A DNA stretch of 64,000 nt from Haemophilus paraphrohaemolyticus (lineage in GTDB: Bacteria; Pseudomonadota; Gammaproteobacteria; Enterobacterales; Pasteurellaceae): contig NZ_MUXX01000002.1 in NCBI RefSeq assembly GCF_002015045.1, positions 1-64,000 on the forward strand, in the 5' to 3' direction. Of the stretch, positions 1-8,977 are shown piece after piece. How positions within the stretch are numbered: position 1 is the first letter of the stretch; each line of letters starts with the position of its first letter. Below the pieces are notes generated by a model. It was not told the origin of the DNA. It saw only the letters and a list, made by a program, of their open reading frames with translations, and made no database searches. The translations under genes and the position numbers were made by a program.

Positions 1-1821
1 TGCATTACCGTCTTTATCTCCTACTTTTAATGCACCCGTATCCGCAGATAATTGTACCGCTTTATCGCCTTCACCAAGAGTTACCTTGTTTTTCGCTGTT
101 ACGCTATCAACTTCGATGTCTTTCGCTAAACCGTAAGTGAATGTCTTACCATTACGTTTTACCGCTAAGTTTTTGTCCGCTTCGAAAGTAATTTCATCAC
201 CAGCGCCAATCGCTTCTGATTTTGCACCTTTCTCTGTACGGTCTGTCATTGTTTCTTCTAGGTTATTCGCTTTCGCAAACCATTTCGCGCTGTTGATTGC
301 GTTCGCTACGTTCTCAACTGTCGCTACTTTGTTCTTATCTGCATCAGCTACGGTTACTTTACCTTTATTATTACCGCTTTCTTCTGCAGGTTTGATTGAA
401 CCTGTGTTCACTTTAATAGTAATAGTATTGTTATCTGCTTTTGTTGAGATAACACCACCATCTTCACCTTTAACAGTTAACCCCTGATCCCATAAGCGCA
501 CATCTGCACCATTATTTGCAGTTTCATCGCCTGCAATTTGTAAGTTAACAGATTTTAATTGTGCTACGTTTACTGCGTCAGTATCTACAGTACCTGCTGC
601 CAAGTTGTTGATTTGACGAGTATGAGTTTCGCTACCTACAGAAACACCAGCTTTCGTTGAAGTTAACGTTTTGTCTGTTAACGAAGCGTATTTATTTAAT
701 ACTGAACGCTCGTTACGAGTAGTTGTGTTCTGGTTGAAACCACTAACGCCTTTATTAACAGTTGTTTTAGAGTCAGAACCTAAAGCTACGCCGTCTTGGA
801 TATTCGCGATTGATTTAGGACCAGCTGCGAAAGCAAATTGAGCACTTGCCGCAGATTCAGAACCGATTGCCGTTGCATATTGGCTGTTTGTTGATGATGC
901 TTTGTAACCAATTGCAACAGAATGATTTGATTTAGCCGCACTTTCACGACCGATTGCAATTGCATTGCTACCCGTTGTTTCCGTAATAATACCAATTGAG
1001 ATACTGCTGTTACCTGATGCTTTAGCGGCTTGGTACTGACCAGCACGATTTGGGTTGCTTGTTGTTGCTCCACCAATTGCGATTGCAAAATCAGCATCTG
1101 CTTTAGAGAAAGTACCTAATGCAACTGTTGCTTGTTTACTTGCTGCCGCAGAAGTACCTACAGCAGTAGCATGGTTACTTGTTGCTTGAGCAGAACGACC
1201 TAATGCTGTTGCACGGTCATAAGTTGCTTGTGCTTGCATACCTAAAGCTGTAGTTGATTGCCCCATTGCTTTCGCCTCAGCACCCACAGCAGTGGTAAAG
1301 TTACCGTTATTTTGGTAGGAACCACGATTAGTATCTATACCTGCATAAGCTTGTTGACCTAATGCAGTCGAAGATCCACCTAATGCACGAGAGTATGAAC
1401 CTAAAGCAACCGCTGCTTGACTAATGTTTGCACCGTTACCAGTTGCTTTCGCCATTAAACCGATTGCAATATGACCGTTACCACCTTGACCATTTTCACC
1501 ACCAGCGTGAGAGCCGTTACCCATTGCGATACCATCATACGCTGTTACTGTTGCCCCTGGAGTTTGAGTTGCACCGTTTAAAGATTGATCTGTTACGTGA
1601 TCAGTACCAATTGCTAAGCCACCGCGGTCATATGCAGTAATAACTGGCTTTGCTGACTCTGCCGCCATTACACCACTTGCTGTTACGAAAGAAGCCGCTA
1701 GAACTGAAAGTTTAGCCACTTGTTTTACTGAGCTTTGTTTTTTATAAGCCTTACTTAATTCAGACACAACCGTCCATGATTGAGTTGCGTGATTCCAAAT
1801 AACTTTAAATATTTTATTCAT
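1..1821 (-). CDS. Trimeric autotransporter adhesin (YadA/Hia/Hsf-like), N-terminal 607 residues, cut by left edge
   Basis: An open frame of 607 codons runs from ATG at 1821 off the left end with no stop. It begins with an extended signal peptide of the ESPR type (MNKIFKVIWNH..., then a hydrophobic stretch ending near ASGVMA-AES at about residue 53). Residues of about 75-330 carry YadA-head type repeats with A-x-G and A-x-A-I-G units (ATALG, ATAVG, IAIG, VAIG). A neck/stalk motif, INNLAAGTVDTDAVNVAQLK, lies near residue 400-420, followed by a Hia-like segment with KWFAKANN. Such proteins trimerise in the outer membrane and mediate adhesion; the C-terminal beta-barrel lies outside the window. 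AAGGA lies about 10 nt before the start. Its own promoter is expected because a terminator-like hairpin separates it from pykA. The number of head repeats is likely to vary between strains (inference). Confidence 0.93.
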   Translation of the reverse strand, partial: MNKIFKVIWNHATQSWTVVSELSKAYKKQSSVKQVAKLSVLAASFVTASGVMAAESAKPVITAYDRGGLAIGTDHVTDQSLNGATQTPGATVTAYDGIAMGNGSHAGGENGQGGNGHIAIGLMAKATGNGANISQAAVALGSYSRALGGSSTALGQQAYAGIDTNRGSYQNNGNFTTAVGAEAKAMGQSTTALGMQAQATYDRATALGRSAQATSNHATAVGTSAAASKQATVALGTFSKADADFAIAIGGATTSNPNRAGQYQAAKASGNSSISIGIITETTGSNAIAIGRESAAKSNHSVAIGYKASSTNSQYATAIGSESAASAQFAFAAGPKSIANIQDGVALGSDSKTTVNKGVSGFNQNTTTRNERSVLNKYASLTDKTLTSTKAGVSVGSETHTRQINNLAAGTVDTDAVNVAQLKSVNLQIAGDETANNGADVRLWDQGLTVKGEDGGVISTKADNNTITIKVNTGSIKPAEESGNNKGKVTVADADKNKVATVENVANAINSAKWFAKANNLEETMTDRTEKGAKSEAIGAGDEITFEADKNLAVKRNGKTFTYGLAKDIEVDSVTAKNKVTLGEGDKAVQLSADTGALKVGDKDGNA

Positions 1822-2062
1822 TTACATGTTTCCTTATGAATAAGATGTAGATTATGGTGCTTTTAAATAAAAACGCCTGTAGAAGTTGATCATCTTAGAA
1901 GTAAGATATCAAGCCCTCATAATAATACCTTTTTTTTGCTTAATAAAGAAACAAATTTACATAAGATTACACGAAAAGAAATTAGGGATAGGATCTTGGG
2001 GGTAAATTTACAAAACACTAACAATTTAAGTGTAAATTGTCTAAAAAAAGAAGATAAATGAA

Positions 2063-2082
2063 GGGCGAGTATAACCCCGCCC
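2063..2082 (-). terminator. Hairpin after pykA
   Basis: GGGCG (2063-2067) can pair with CGCCC (2078-2082) just past the pykA stop. On the minus strand the hairpin is followed by a T-rich run that ends in seven Ts about 20 nt away. The stem is short, so termination may be only partial. Confidence 0.45.
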
Positions 2083-2098
2083 GAAAATAATAGATGTA

Positions 2099-3538
2099 TT
2101 ATTCCACTTTTAAGATACGGCAAGTGTTTGTGCCGCCTTCTTTTAACTCATCGCCATGCGTTAATAACACTAAATCGCCTGCTAATAAGTAGCCTTGCTC
2201 TTTTAATAATGCTAATGCTTTTTTCGCACCATCAATAGTGCGGCTCTCTTCATCGTAGAACACTGGGGTTACACCACGATATAATGCCGTACGGTTTAAT
2301 GCACGAGGGTTACGTGATAATGCGAAAATAGGTAAGCCTGAACTGATACGGCTCATTAATTTTGCGGTTTCGCCTGAGTGAGTTAATGCGATAATCGCAG
2401 AAACGCCTTCTAAGTGGTTTGCGGTGTACATTGCAGACATTGCAGTTGCTTCATCAACGTGTGTAAATGTACCTTCCATACGGTGACGAGAGACGTTGAT
2501 GCTTGGCATAGATTCTGCACCTAAACATACATCCGCCATAGATTTTACGGTTTCAACCGGGTAGTCACCATTTGCGGTTTCGCCTGAAAGCATTACTGCA
2601 TCAGTACCATCTAATACCGCATTTGCCACGTCCATTACCTCTGCACGAGTTGGCATTGGTTTTTTGATCATTGATTCCATCATTTGGGTTGCCGTAATCA
2701 CTACGCGGTTTAATTTACGTGAACGACGAATTAAACGTTTTTGCACGCCAACTAATGCTGCATCGCCAATTTCAACACCTAAGTCACCACGTGCCACCAT
2801 AATCACGTCTGCACCTAAGATGATGTCGTCCATCGCTTCTTCTGTTGCAACAGTTTCAGCACGTTCTACTTTCGCCACGATTTTCGCATCTAAGCCTGCT
2901 TCTTGTGCTAATTGACGTGCATAGTTTAAGTCTGCACTTGATTGAGGGAATGATACTGCTAAGTAATCTACGCCAATTTTTGCTGCTAATTTGATGTCGT
3001 TTTTATCTTTTTCAGTTAATGCTGGTGCAGATAAGCCACCACCTAATTTATTGATCCCTTTGTTGTTTGATAAAGGCCCACCAACAGTCACTTCAGTGTG
3101 AACTTTCACGCCTTCAACTTCTAATACTTTTAATTGAACGTTACCATCGTCTAATAAAAGAATATCGCCTGGTACGACATCGTTTGGTAAGTTTTTATAG
3201 TCTAAACCTACTGCATCTTGGTGACCTTCACCACGTGGCAAATCTGCATCTAAAGTGAATTTATCGCCGATGTTTAAGAAGATTTTACCATCTTTAAACG
3301 TAGAAACGCGGATTTTAGGGCCTTGTAAGTCACCTAAAATTGCCACGGTTTTCCCTAATTTAGCCGCAATTTCACGTACTTTATTTGCACGCTCAATGTG
3401 ATCTTCTGGAACACCATGAGAAAAGTTCATACGAATCATATTCGCACCCGCTGCAATAATTTTTTCCAAAGTATTACCACGGTCAGTTGCAGGACCTAAT
3501 GTGGTAACAATTTTGGTTCTTCTTAATTTTCGAGACAT
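2099..3538 (-). CDS. pykA: Pyruvate kinase (PykA type)
   Basis: A 479-residue protein that catalyses the last step of glycolysis, phosphoenolpyruvate + ADP to pyruvate + ATP, in the cytoplasm. The sequence matches the PykA isozyme nearly end to end, from [17 protein letters not shown] at the N-terminus to RILKVE at the C-terminus. The catalytic barrel shows [22 protein letters not shown] and ARGDLGVEI, followed by TATQMMESM. The C-terminal domain is complete, so length equals the family norm (about 480). It is transcribed alone toward the adhesin gene, with a weak hairpin behind it. It diverges from sixA across about 125 bp. PykA enzymes are typically AMP-activated; that is family knowledge, not visible here. 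Confidence 0.97.
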   Translation of the reverse strand: MSRKLRRTKIVTTLGPATDRGNTLEKIIAAGANMIRMNFSHGVPEDHIERANKVREIAAKLGKTVAILGDLQGPKIRVSTFKDGKIFLNIGDKFTLDADLPRGEGHQDAVGLDYKNLPNDVVPGDILLLDDGNVQLKVLEVEGVKVHTEVTVGGPLSNNKGINKLGGGLSAPALTEKDKNDIKLAAKIGVDYLAVSFPQSSADLNYARQLAQEAGLDAKIVAKVERAETVATEEAMDDIILGADVIMVARGDLGVEIGDAALVGVQKRLIRRSRKLNRVVITATQMMESMIKKPMPTRAEVMDVANAVLDGTDAVMLSGETANGDYPVETVKSMADVCLGAESMPSINVSRHRMEGTFTHVDEATAMSAMYTANHLEGVSAIIALTHSGETAKLMSRISSGLPIFALSRNPRALNRTALYRGVTPVFYDEESRTIDGAKKALALLKEQGYLLAGDLVLLTHGDELKEGGTNTCRILKVE

Positions 3539-3663
3539 TGATTACTCCAATTATTGAAAGTTAGATTTTAAAAAATTTTCTTGATACAGTAATAACCATA
3601 CAAAACGGCGGGTATTATACGCCTAAAATATAATTCTTGAAATACAAAAAAAGGAAACAGCTT

Positions 3664-4152
3664 ATGAACATCTGGATTATGCGCCATAGCGAAGCGGGCT
3701 TTGATGCGCCAACCGATAGCGAAAGAACCTTAACAGAAAAGGGCAAAAATGCAGCGTTTTTACAAGGCAAATGGTTGGGTGAACAATGTATTCCGCGAAA
3801 TATTCAGTTCGATAAAATCTTAGTAAGCCCTTATGTTCGAGCTCAGCAAACACTTACAGCACTCACACAAGGCATGGAAGCGGTTGGTTTTTCCCAACAT
3901 TTTGCAAATATTACTGAGGAATGGGATGAAATCACGCCAAGTGGCTCACCTATTCTGATCCAAGATTATTTGGCATTTTTGAATGAAGAAGGGGCAAAGC
4001 AAGTACTTATCGTTTCACATTTACCGCTGGTGTTTGATTTAGTCCAAACATTCACACAATATCAGCAAAGCGTGCATTTTTACCCCGCTGTCATCGCTGA
4101 AATCCATTGGAATGGAACAAAAGGCATGCTTTTACAAGAAAAAATCGCTTAA
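3664..4152 (+). CDS. sixA: Phosphohistidine phosphatase SixA
   Basis: A 162-residue histidine phosphatase of the SixA family, which removes phosphate from phosphohistidine in phosphorelay or PTS proteins in the cytoplasm. The catalytic MRHSEAG motif lies at residues 5-11, where the family has RHG, so Ser replaces Gly. The LVSPYVRAQQT segment and the second catalytic His in VSHLPLV are present. The ATG at 3664 is chosen because AAGGAA precedes it at good spacing and the SixA homologues start two to four residues before the RH motif. A TTG at 3637 would add nine basic residues without support. It stands alone between pykA (divergent) and the dusB-fis leader. Confidence 0.9.
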   Translation: MNIWIMRHSEAGFDAPTDSERTLTEKGKNAAFLQGKWLGEQCIPRNIQFDKILVSPYVRAQQTLTALTQGMEAVGFSQHFANITEEWDEITPSGSPILIQDYLAFLNEEGAKQVLIVSHLPLVFDLVQTFTQYQQSVHFYPAVIAEIHWNGTKGMLLQEKIA

Positions 4153-4209
4153 ACAAAAAAATCAAGCAGATTTTTTCATATTTTTTATTAAATTGTTTAA
4201 AAATCACTC

Positions 4210-4238
4210 TTCTCAAACGTGTAAAAAATGCGTATGAT
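4210..4238 (+). promoter_or_regulatory. dusB-fis promoter with GC-rich discriminator
   Basis: TTCTCA (4210-4215) and TATGAT (4233-4238) are 17 bp apart and are followed by ACGCCCCC. A C/G-rich discriminator directly after the -10 is the signature of stringently controlled promoters such as fis and rRNA promoters. The start point would be near 4245 and the leader about 100 nt. Confidence 0.65.
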
Positions 4239-4285
4239 ACGCCCCCTTGATTGTTGCATTGCATAACAATTAGGCAAATTATAAA

Positions 4286-4314
4286 AAGATGCAGTATGGA
4301 ATTGCATCTTTTTT
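4286..4314 (+). terminator. Intrinsic terminator inside the dusB-fis leader
   Basis: AAGATGCA (4286-4293) pairs perfectly with TGCATCTT (4303-4310), and the stem runs into six Ts (4309-4314). It lies downstream of the predicted dusB-fis promoter and 32 nt before the dusB start, so it would end transcripts before the operon unless it is read through. Confidence 0.65.
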
Positions 4315-4346
4315 CGTTGATATTTTAAGAAGAATGCGGAGAAATG

Positions 4347-5312
4347 ATGCGAATTGGACAATATGAATTTAAAAACCGTATTTTCCTCGCACCAATGGCG
4401 GGTATTACCGACCAACCATTTCGCCGTTTATGTAGCCAGCTTGGTGCTGGGCTTACCTTCTCTGAAATGATGTCAACTAACCCTGATGTATGGCATACTG
4501 AAAAGTCTAAACTGCGTTTAGCTCATCACCAAGAAATTGGAATTAATGCCGTACAAATTGCAGGAGCTGATCCTATTGAAATGGCAGAAGCAGCAAAGGT
4601 AAATGTAGGCTATGGTGCTGAAATTATTGATATCAATATGGGATGCCCCGCTAAAAAGGTAAACAAAAAAATGGCAGGCTCTGCCCTTTTGCGTGAGCCC
4701 GATTTAGTGGCTGATATTTTACAGACTGTGGTGAATGCTGTAGATGTGCCTGTTACCTTGAAAATTAGAACAGGCTGGGATCTTGAGAATCGAAATTGCG
4801 TAGAAATTGCCCAAATTGCAGAGCAAGCGGGTATTCAGGCTTTAACGCTTCATGGACGCACACGAAGTTGTTTATTCAACGGAGAAGCCGAATATGAGAG
4901 CATTAAAGCGGTCAAAAATGCGGTTTCCATTCCAATTATTGCCAACGGGGATATTACCTCCGCTGAGAAAGCGAAATTTGTGCTCGATTACACAGGCGCA
5001 GATGCCGTGATGATTGGTAGAGGGGCTTATGGTCGCCCTTGGATATTCAAGGAAGTGAATGATTTTTTAGAGAATGGTTATTACACTACCTTAGCAACGG
5101 AAGAAAAATGTCGCCTTATGTTGCGACATATCCAAGATCTTCATCAGTTTTATGGCGAAGAAAAAGGATATCGGATTGCTCGGAAACACGTCAGTTGGTA
5201 TGTAGAAAATTTAATGCCAAACTCAACTTTTAAGCGTGCTTTTAATGCGTTAGAGAGTGCGAAAGCGCAACTCGATGCATTAGAAGATTTTGTAGAAGAT
5301 CTCTTAGATTAA
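4347..5312 (+). CDS. dusB: tRNA-dihydrouridine synthase B
   Basis: A 321-residue flavoenzyme that reduces uridine to dihydrouridine in tRNA (U17 in E. coli). The N-terminal TIM barrel starts with the FMN-binding [13 protein letters not shown]. The catalytic cysteine lies in [18 protein letters not shown], followed by HGRTRS, IANGDI and [10 protein letters not shown]. Two ATG codons are adjacent (4344 and 4347); I take the second because GGAG (4338-4341) is then better spaced and homologues start MRIGQY. It is the first gene of the dusB-fis operon, with 13 bp to fis, an arrangement conserved in gamma-proteobacteria. A promoter and a leader terminator lie upstream. Confidence 0.95.
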   Translation: MRIGQYEFKNRIFLAPMAGITDQPFRRLCSQLGAGLTFSEMMSTNPDVWHTEKSKLRLAHHQEIGINAVQIAGADPIEMAEAAKVNVGYGAEIIDINMGCPAKKVNKKMAGSALLREPDLVADILQTVVNAVDVPVTLKIRTGWDLENRNCVEIAQIAEQAGIQALTLHGRTRSCLFNGEAEYESIKAVKNAVSIPIIANGDITSAEKAKFVLDYTGADAVMIGRGAYGRPWIFKEVNDFLENGYYTTLATEEKCRLMLRHIQDLHQFYGEEKGYRIARKHVSWYVENLMPNSTFKRAFNALESAKAQLDALEDFVEDLLD

Positions 5313-5325
5313 GTGGATAAAGGAA

Positions 5326-5619
5326 ATGATTGAACAACCAGTAAACAACCCATTAACGGTTACGATGCTAAATGCACAAGCTCAACAAGTAGTAAAACCA
5401 CTACGCGATAACGTAAAAGCAGCATTAAAGAATTATTTAGCACAATTAAACAATGAAGATCCAACAGAATTATACGAATTAGTATTATCTGAAGTTGAGC
5501 ATCCAATGCTTGATATGGTGATGCAATATACACGCGGTAACCAAACTCGTGCTGCAACTATGCTTGGCATTAACCGTGGCACATTACGCAAAAAATTAAA
5601 AAAATACGGTATGGGTTAA
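5326..5619 (+). CDS. fis: Nucleoid protein and transcription factor Fis
   Basis: A 97-residue protein, one residue shorter than E. coli Fis (98). Fis bends DNA, organises the nucleoid and activates rRNA and tRNA promoters during rapid growth. The C-terminal helix-turn-helix ([16 protein letters not shown], then [10 protein letters not shown]) is almost unchanged. The N-terminal part is more divergent, as is usual. It is the second gene of the operon with dusB and is followed by a strong intrinsic terminator. The upstream promoter with its GC-rich discriminator fits growth-rate and stringent control. Confidence 0.97.
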   Translation: MIEQPVNNPLTVTMLNAQAQQVVKPLRDNVKAALKNYLAQLNNEDPTELYELVLSEVEHPMLDMVMQYTRGNQTRAATMLGINRGTLRKKLKKYGMG

Positions 5620-5632
5620 TTCTTACTCGGAT

Positions 5633-5670
5633 AAAAAACCTCACTCTTCGAAAGATGGTGAGGTTTTTTT
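5633..5670 (+). terminator. fis terminator
   Basis: CCTCAC (5639-5644) pairs with GTGAGG (5658-5663), with an extra inner stem around TCTTTCGAAAGA-like sequence. It is flanked by A-run and T-run arms, so it may work in both directions. It closes the dusB-fis operon. Confidence 0.85.
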
Positions 5671-5814
5671 ACGATATTATACTGCCGTTGTTCCATCATC
5701 ATAGGCTGAACTCAAAATAAAAATTTAAAGATAATTAGCCAATATAGGAGAAATGTTAAGGAATCTTTATGGAAACGCCAAAATCCGGTAATGTAATGAT
5801 AAAAAGGCATAATA

Positions 5815-5851
5815 AAAATCCCTATTGAATTAAAGTTTCAATAGGGATTTT
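5815..5851 (-). terminator. metQ terminator (bidirectional)
   Basis: A perfect 15-bp inverted repeat (AAAATCCCTATTGAA at 5815-5829, complement at 5837-5851) with a 7-nt loop lies just past the metQ stop. It ends the metNIQ operon on the minus strand. Confidence 0.85.
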
Positions 5852-5873
5852 ACGATTTTTAATCAGTAAAAAA

Positions 5874-6704
5874 TTACCAACCTTTTACTACACCATCTTT
5901 GAAGTGTTTTTGTGCTTCTTGGAACACTTCTTCAGTTTGGTATGCTTTTACAAAGTTTTTCACCTTGTCGCTATCTTTGTTATCTTTACGCGCTACAATG
6001 ATGTTTACGTATGGAGAATCTTTATCTTCTACAAACACGCCATCATTCGCACTTAAACCAACTTGACCCGCATAAGTGTTATTTACCACCGCTAAATCCA
6101 CATCATCCAATGCTTTTGCTGCCACTGATGTATCAACTTCTTGGATTTTCAAGTTTTTTGGGTTTTCAACAATATCAATCGCTGTTGAGAATAAGTTGGT
6201 ATTGTCTTTTAATTTGATTAAGCCTTGTTTTTCTAACAAGATTAACGCACGTGCAAGATTACTTGGGTCGTTTGGTACAGCAATCACTGCACCGTCTTGT
6301 AACTCGCTTACTGATTTAATTTTTTTAGAATAACCTGCTAGTGGATACACGAACGTATTACCGACAATTTCAAGATTATCTAAGCCTTTAGATGCCGTAT
6401 CTTTGTCTAAATACGGTTTATGTTGGAATGCATTGGCATCCAAATCACCTTTACTTACCGCTGTGTTTGGTAATGCGTAGTCGTTAAATAAAACGAACTC
6501 CACATCTAAACCATATTTTTCTTTTGCGATTTGCGCCGCTTTTTCTGCCACTGTGTGTTCAGGGCCAGACATTACGCCTACTTTGATTTTTTGAGTAGGT
6601 TGAGCTGCTGGAGTTTGAGCAGTTTCTGCTTTTTTCTCTTCGTTACAAGCGGTTAAAGCTAATGCTGAAACGAATGCAACACTTAATACTTTTTTAAAGT
6701 TCAT
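5874..6704 (-). CDS. metQ: D-methionine-binding lipoprotein MetQ
   Basis: A 276-residue lipoprotein, the periplasmic substrate-binding part of the MetNIQ methionine importer. The signal peptide ends in the lipobox LTAC with the lipidated Cys at residue 20. The mature part starts with a short charged/Ala-Pro linker and then the NlpA-family domain (KIKVGVMSGPEHTVAEKAA, NDYALPNTAV, NAFQHKPYLD). It is the last gene of metN-metI-metQ, 36 bp after metI, and is followed by a terminator. The MetJ-box promoter in front of metN should control it. Confidence 0.96.
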   Translation of the reverse strand: MNFKKVLSVAFVSALALTACNEEKKAETAQTPAAQPTQKIKVGVMSGPEHTVAEKAAQIAKEKYGLDVEFVLFNDYALPNTAVSKGDLDANAFQHKPYLDKDTASKGLDNLEIVGNTFVYPLAGYSKKIKSVSELQDGAVIAVPNDPSNLARALILLEKQGLIKLKDNTNLFSTAIDIVENPKNLKIQEVDTSVAAKALDDVDLAVVNNTYAGQVGLSANDGVFVEDKDSPYVNIIVARKDNKDSDKVKNFVKAYQTEEVFQEAQKHFKDGVVKGW

Positions 6705-6740
6705 AAAATACCTCTAAGAGATGTTGTGTTTAACTTGATC

Positions 6741-7418
6741 TTAGCGATGATCATATTTCTTCGCCAAATGATCGCCTAGTTTTTGAGAAACCATCACAAT
6801 AGCCACAATAATGACTGTTGCAATCCATTTCACATAAACCATATTACGGTGTTCGCCGTAGCTGATAGCAAGGTTTCCTAAACCACCACCGCCAACAGCA
6901 CCAGCCATTGCCGAATAACCAATTAACGCCACAAGGGTTAAAGTAATGCCGTTAATTAAAATCGGTAAAGATTCTGGCAAATAGAAACGAGTGACTACCT
7001 GCCAATTTGTTGCTCCCATTGATTTTGCTGCTTCGGTTAAACCTGCAGGAATTTCAAGCAAGGCATTTGCGGTTAAGCGTGCAAAGAATGGAATAGCTGA
7101 CACACTTAATGGCACGATTGCTGCCGTTGTGCCTAATGTTGTTCCGACAATTAAACGGGTGAAAGGCAACAGCACAATTAACAAAATAATAAACGGCACA
7201 GAACGACCGATATTGATAATAATATCTAAAATTTGGTATGCACGTTGGTTCTCTAAAATCTCGCCTTTAGCTGTTAAGAAAGCAAAAAAACCGATTGGCA
7301 AGCCAATTACCACAGAAAGCAATGTTGCAACAAAGCCCATATAAATGGTTTCTACCGTTGATGAAGCCACGAGTTGCCACATCTGCGGAGTAAGCTCATT
7401 GAGAAAATCATTCCACAT
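6741..7418 (-). CDS. metI: Methionine ABC transporter permease MetI
   Basis: A 225-residue inner-membrane permease of the MetNIQ importer with about five hydrophobic segments. It contains the EAA-type coupling loop ([19 protein letters not shown]) that contacts the ATPase. Its length matches E. coli MetI (217). The start overlaps the end of metN by 11 bp, which suggests translational coupling. A run of glycines ([13 protein letters not shown]) before the last membrane helix is typical of the family. Confidence 0.96.
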   Translation of the reverse strand: MWNDFLNELTPQMWQLVASSTVETIYMGFVATLLSVVIGLPIGFFAFLTAKGEILENQRAYQILDIIINIGRSVPFIILLIVLLPFTRLIVGTTLGTTAAIVPLSVSAIPFFARLTANALLEIPAGLTEAAKSMGATNWQVVTRFYLPESLPILINGITLTLVALIGYSAMAGAVGGGGLGNLAISYGEHRNMVYVKWIATVIIVAIVMVSQKLGDHLAKKYDHR

Positions 7419-8445
7419 AACCTAGCACCTCAACTTTTACATTATTATCAATTAAATAGAATCTTGCTTCTGAAATCGCATCTTCTTCGCCGGTGACCTC
7501 CGCAATCACAAAGCCGAATTTTACACCACCTGCATAATCAATTTGCGACATCAAAATACTAAAATCAATGCCGAAGCGTTTTGAAGCGTGCGAGAGCAAT
7601 GGTGCATCAACCGAGCGCCCTGTAAATTCAAACTTAATAATCGGTTTGTTTTTCTCTGCGCTTGGTTGAGCAGAAAGTTGTTCCATATACTCTTGCGGAA
7701 GCTCAATATGGAAGGTCGATTGAATAAATTTCTGAGCCAGTGTAGTTTTCGGATTAGAGAAAATTTCACTTACTGACCCCGTTTCAATCAGCTCACCTTT
7801 ATCAATCACCGCCACACGATCACAAATGCGTTTAACCACTTCCATTTCGTGAGTAATCAACAAAATGGTTAAGCCTAAACGTTTGTTAATGTCTTTTAAA
7901 AGCTGCAAGATAGATTGCGTGGTTGCAGGATCTAATGCACTGGTTGCCTCATCACAAAGCAATACTTTTGGGTTAGAAGCCAACGCACGTGCAATCGCCA
8001 CACGCTGTTTCTGACCGCCAGATAAATTACTTGGGTAAACATCTTTACGCTCGGTTAAACCGACTAATTCAAGCAATTCATTCACTTTTTTCTCTACTTG
8101 ATCTTTCGGCGTATTATTTAAACGCAATGGCAACGCCACGTTTTCAAATACGGTTTGCGAAGAAAGCAAATTAAAATGCTGGAAAATCATTGCAATGTTG
8201 CGGCGAGCTAAAATCAGATCTTTATCCGACATTGCAGTTAAATCTTGCCCATCCACAATCACTTGCCCAATGGTTGGGCGTTCTAATAAATTCACGCAAC
8301 GAATCAGCGTGCTCTTCCCTGCGCCAGAAGCCCCAATTACACCGTAAATTGTGCCTTGCGGAACTTCAAGGCTCACATTGTCAAGGGCGGTAATTTTTTT
8401 GCCGTTTACCTCAAACTGTTTGCTGATATTTTTCAGCTCAATCAT
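7408..8445 (-). CDS. metN: Methionine ABC transporter ATPase MetN
   Basis: A 345-residue ATP-binding subunit of the methionine importer. It shows Walker A (GASGAGKST), Q-loop region [10 protein letters not shown], signature LSGGQKQR, Walker B ([11 protein letters not shown]) and the switch His in LLITHE. The last 75 residues form the NIL (ACT-like) domain through which methionine inhibits transport (family knowledge). I start at ATG 8445 (MIELKNISK); a GTG four codons upstream at 8457 is possible but homologues begin at MI-L. It is the first gene of metNIQ. A strong promoter overlapped by tandem MetJ boxes lies upstream. Confidence 0.96.
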   Translation of the reverse strand: MIELKNISKQFEVNGKKITALDNVSLEVPQGTIYGVIGASGAGKSTLIRCVNLLERPTIGQVIVDGQDLTAMSDKDLILARRNIAMIFQHFNLLSSQTVFENVALPLRLNNTPKDQVEKKVNELLELVGLTERKDVYPSNLSGGQKQRVAIARALASNPKVLLCDEATSALDPATTQSILQLLKDINKRLGLTILLITHEMEVVKRICDRVAVIDKGELIETGSVSEIFSNPKTTLAQKFIQSTFHIELPQEYMEQLSAQPSAEKNKPIIKFEFTGRSVDAPLLSHASKRFGIDFSILMSQIDYAGGVKFGFVIAEVTGEEDAISEARFYLIDNNVKVEVLGYVE

Positions 8446-8480
8446 AAATCTATCCACACACTTGTTAAAATATTTCAGTT

Positions 8481-8508
8481 ATTTTAGATGTCTAGAATGC
8501 TATGTCAA
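8481..8508 (-). promoter_or_regulatory. metNIQ promoter
   Basis: On the minus strand, consensus TTGACA (plus-strand 8503-8508) and TAAAAT (8481-8486) are separated by 16 bp. Met boxes fill the spacer exactly. The start point would be about 30 nt before the metN ATG. Confidence 0.8.
8486..8501. promoter_or_regulatory. Tandem MetJ boxes on the metNIQ promoter
   Basis: AGATGTCT (8486-8493) and AGAATGCT (8494-8501) are two contiguous 8-bp met boxes (consensus AGACGTCT), matching 7/8 and 5/8. They lie between the -35 and -10 elements, the expected place for repression by MetJ with S-adenosylmethionine. Confidence 0.82.
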
Positions 8509-8576
8509 TTCACCTTACTTATTTTTTTATTCAAAAATGGAATAATGATAAACTAAACTGCCCATTTTTACTGAAA

Positions 8577-8846
8577 TTAAGCGATCAAATCAGGATCATT
8601 TCGTTGCATTTTGACATCAATATAGCTACAACTTGGCTTGATTTTAAGCTGATTTTGTTTAGCAAAATCAATTACGGCAGAATAGAGTTTCCCTGCAATA
8701 CCCTTGCCTTGAAAGGCTTCATCCACTTTTGTAGTAAATACATCAATCACATCATTACGAATATAACGATAGCGTAATTTGCCCATTTTTACTTCACCTT
8801 CAAAATAACTAAATTCGCCTTGTTCTGCGTTATGAATAATTTGCAT
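8577..8846 (-). CDS. Small GNAT-fold acetyltransferase (YjdJ/PF14542-like)
   Basis: An 89-residue protein of the short GNAT family. Visible features are the beta-strand pair GKLRYRYIRNDVIDVFTTKVD, the acetyl-CoA phosphate-binding loop FQGKGIAGKLYSAVIDFA (Q-x-x-G-x-A/G type), and PSCSYIDVKM. The family usually has 85-100 residues and lacks the flanking parts of full-length GNATs. Its substrate is unknown. It sits alone between the divergent metN promoter region and the purH promoter, transcribed away from purH. I give no gene symbol because the exact orthologue is uncertain. Confidence 0.75.
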   Translation of the reverse strand: MQIIHNAEQGEFSYFEGEVKMGKLRYRYIRNDVIDVFTTKVDEAFQGKGIAGKLYSAVIDFAKQNQLKIKPSCSYIDVKMQRNDPDLIA

Positions 8847-8910
8847 ACTTTGCTCCTAACAATTTCACGTTGTAAAAAATTTGTAGAAATACACCGCTTG
8901 CTAATGAAAA

Positions 8911-8926
8911 AAGCAAACGTTTGCGT
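8911..8926. promoter_or_regulatory. PurR operator of purH
   Basis: AAGCAAACGTTTGCGT is a near-perfect PurR box (consensus ACGCAAACGTTTNCGT). It directly abuts the -10 TATAAT at 8927-8932, so bound PurR with hypoxanthine or guanine would block RNA polymerase. The same 16-mer occurs in front of purT. Confidence 0.9.
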
Positions 8927-8932
8927 TATAAT
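8927..8932 (+). promoter_or_regulatory. purH promoter -10 element
   Basis: TATAAT matches the consensus exactly and lies 45 bp before the purH start. I see no good -35; the PurR operator occupies the spacer region. Confidence 0.65.
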
Positions 8933-8977
8933 CTCGCCCGATTTTTTTATTTTAATCTATATTAAAGGGAACTCAAA

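Noticed and set aside
786..1640. Open frames on both strands inside the adhesin (for example 786-1097 minus and 1428-1640 plus)
   Set aside because: They are out-of-frame shadows of the repeat-rich adhesin frame; they have no ribosome-binding site and low-complexity translations.
1917..2123. A 68-residue frame between the adhesin and pykA
   Set aside because: It overlaps the pykA 3' end and the hairpin, and its translation resembles no protein; it is probably AT-rich noise.
8458..8576. SAM riboswitch in front of metNIQ
   Set aside because: The leader is only about 30 nt, and the tandem met boxes explain the control.
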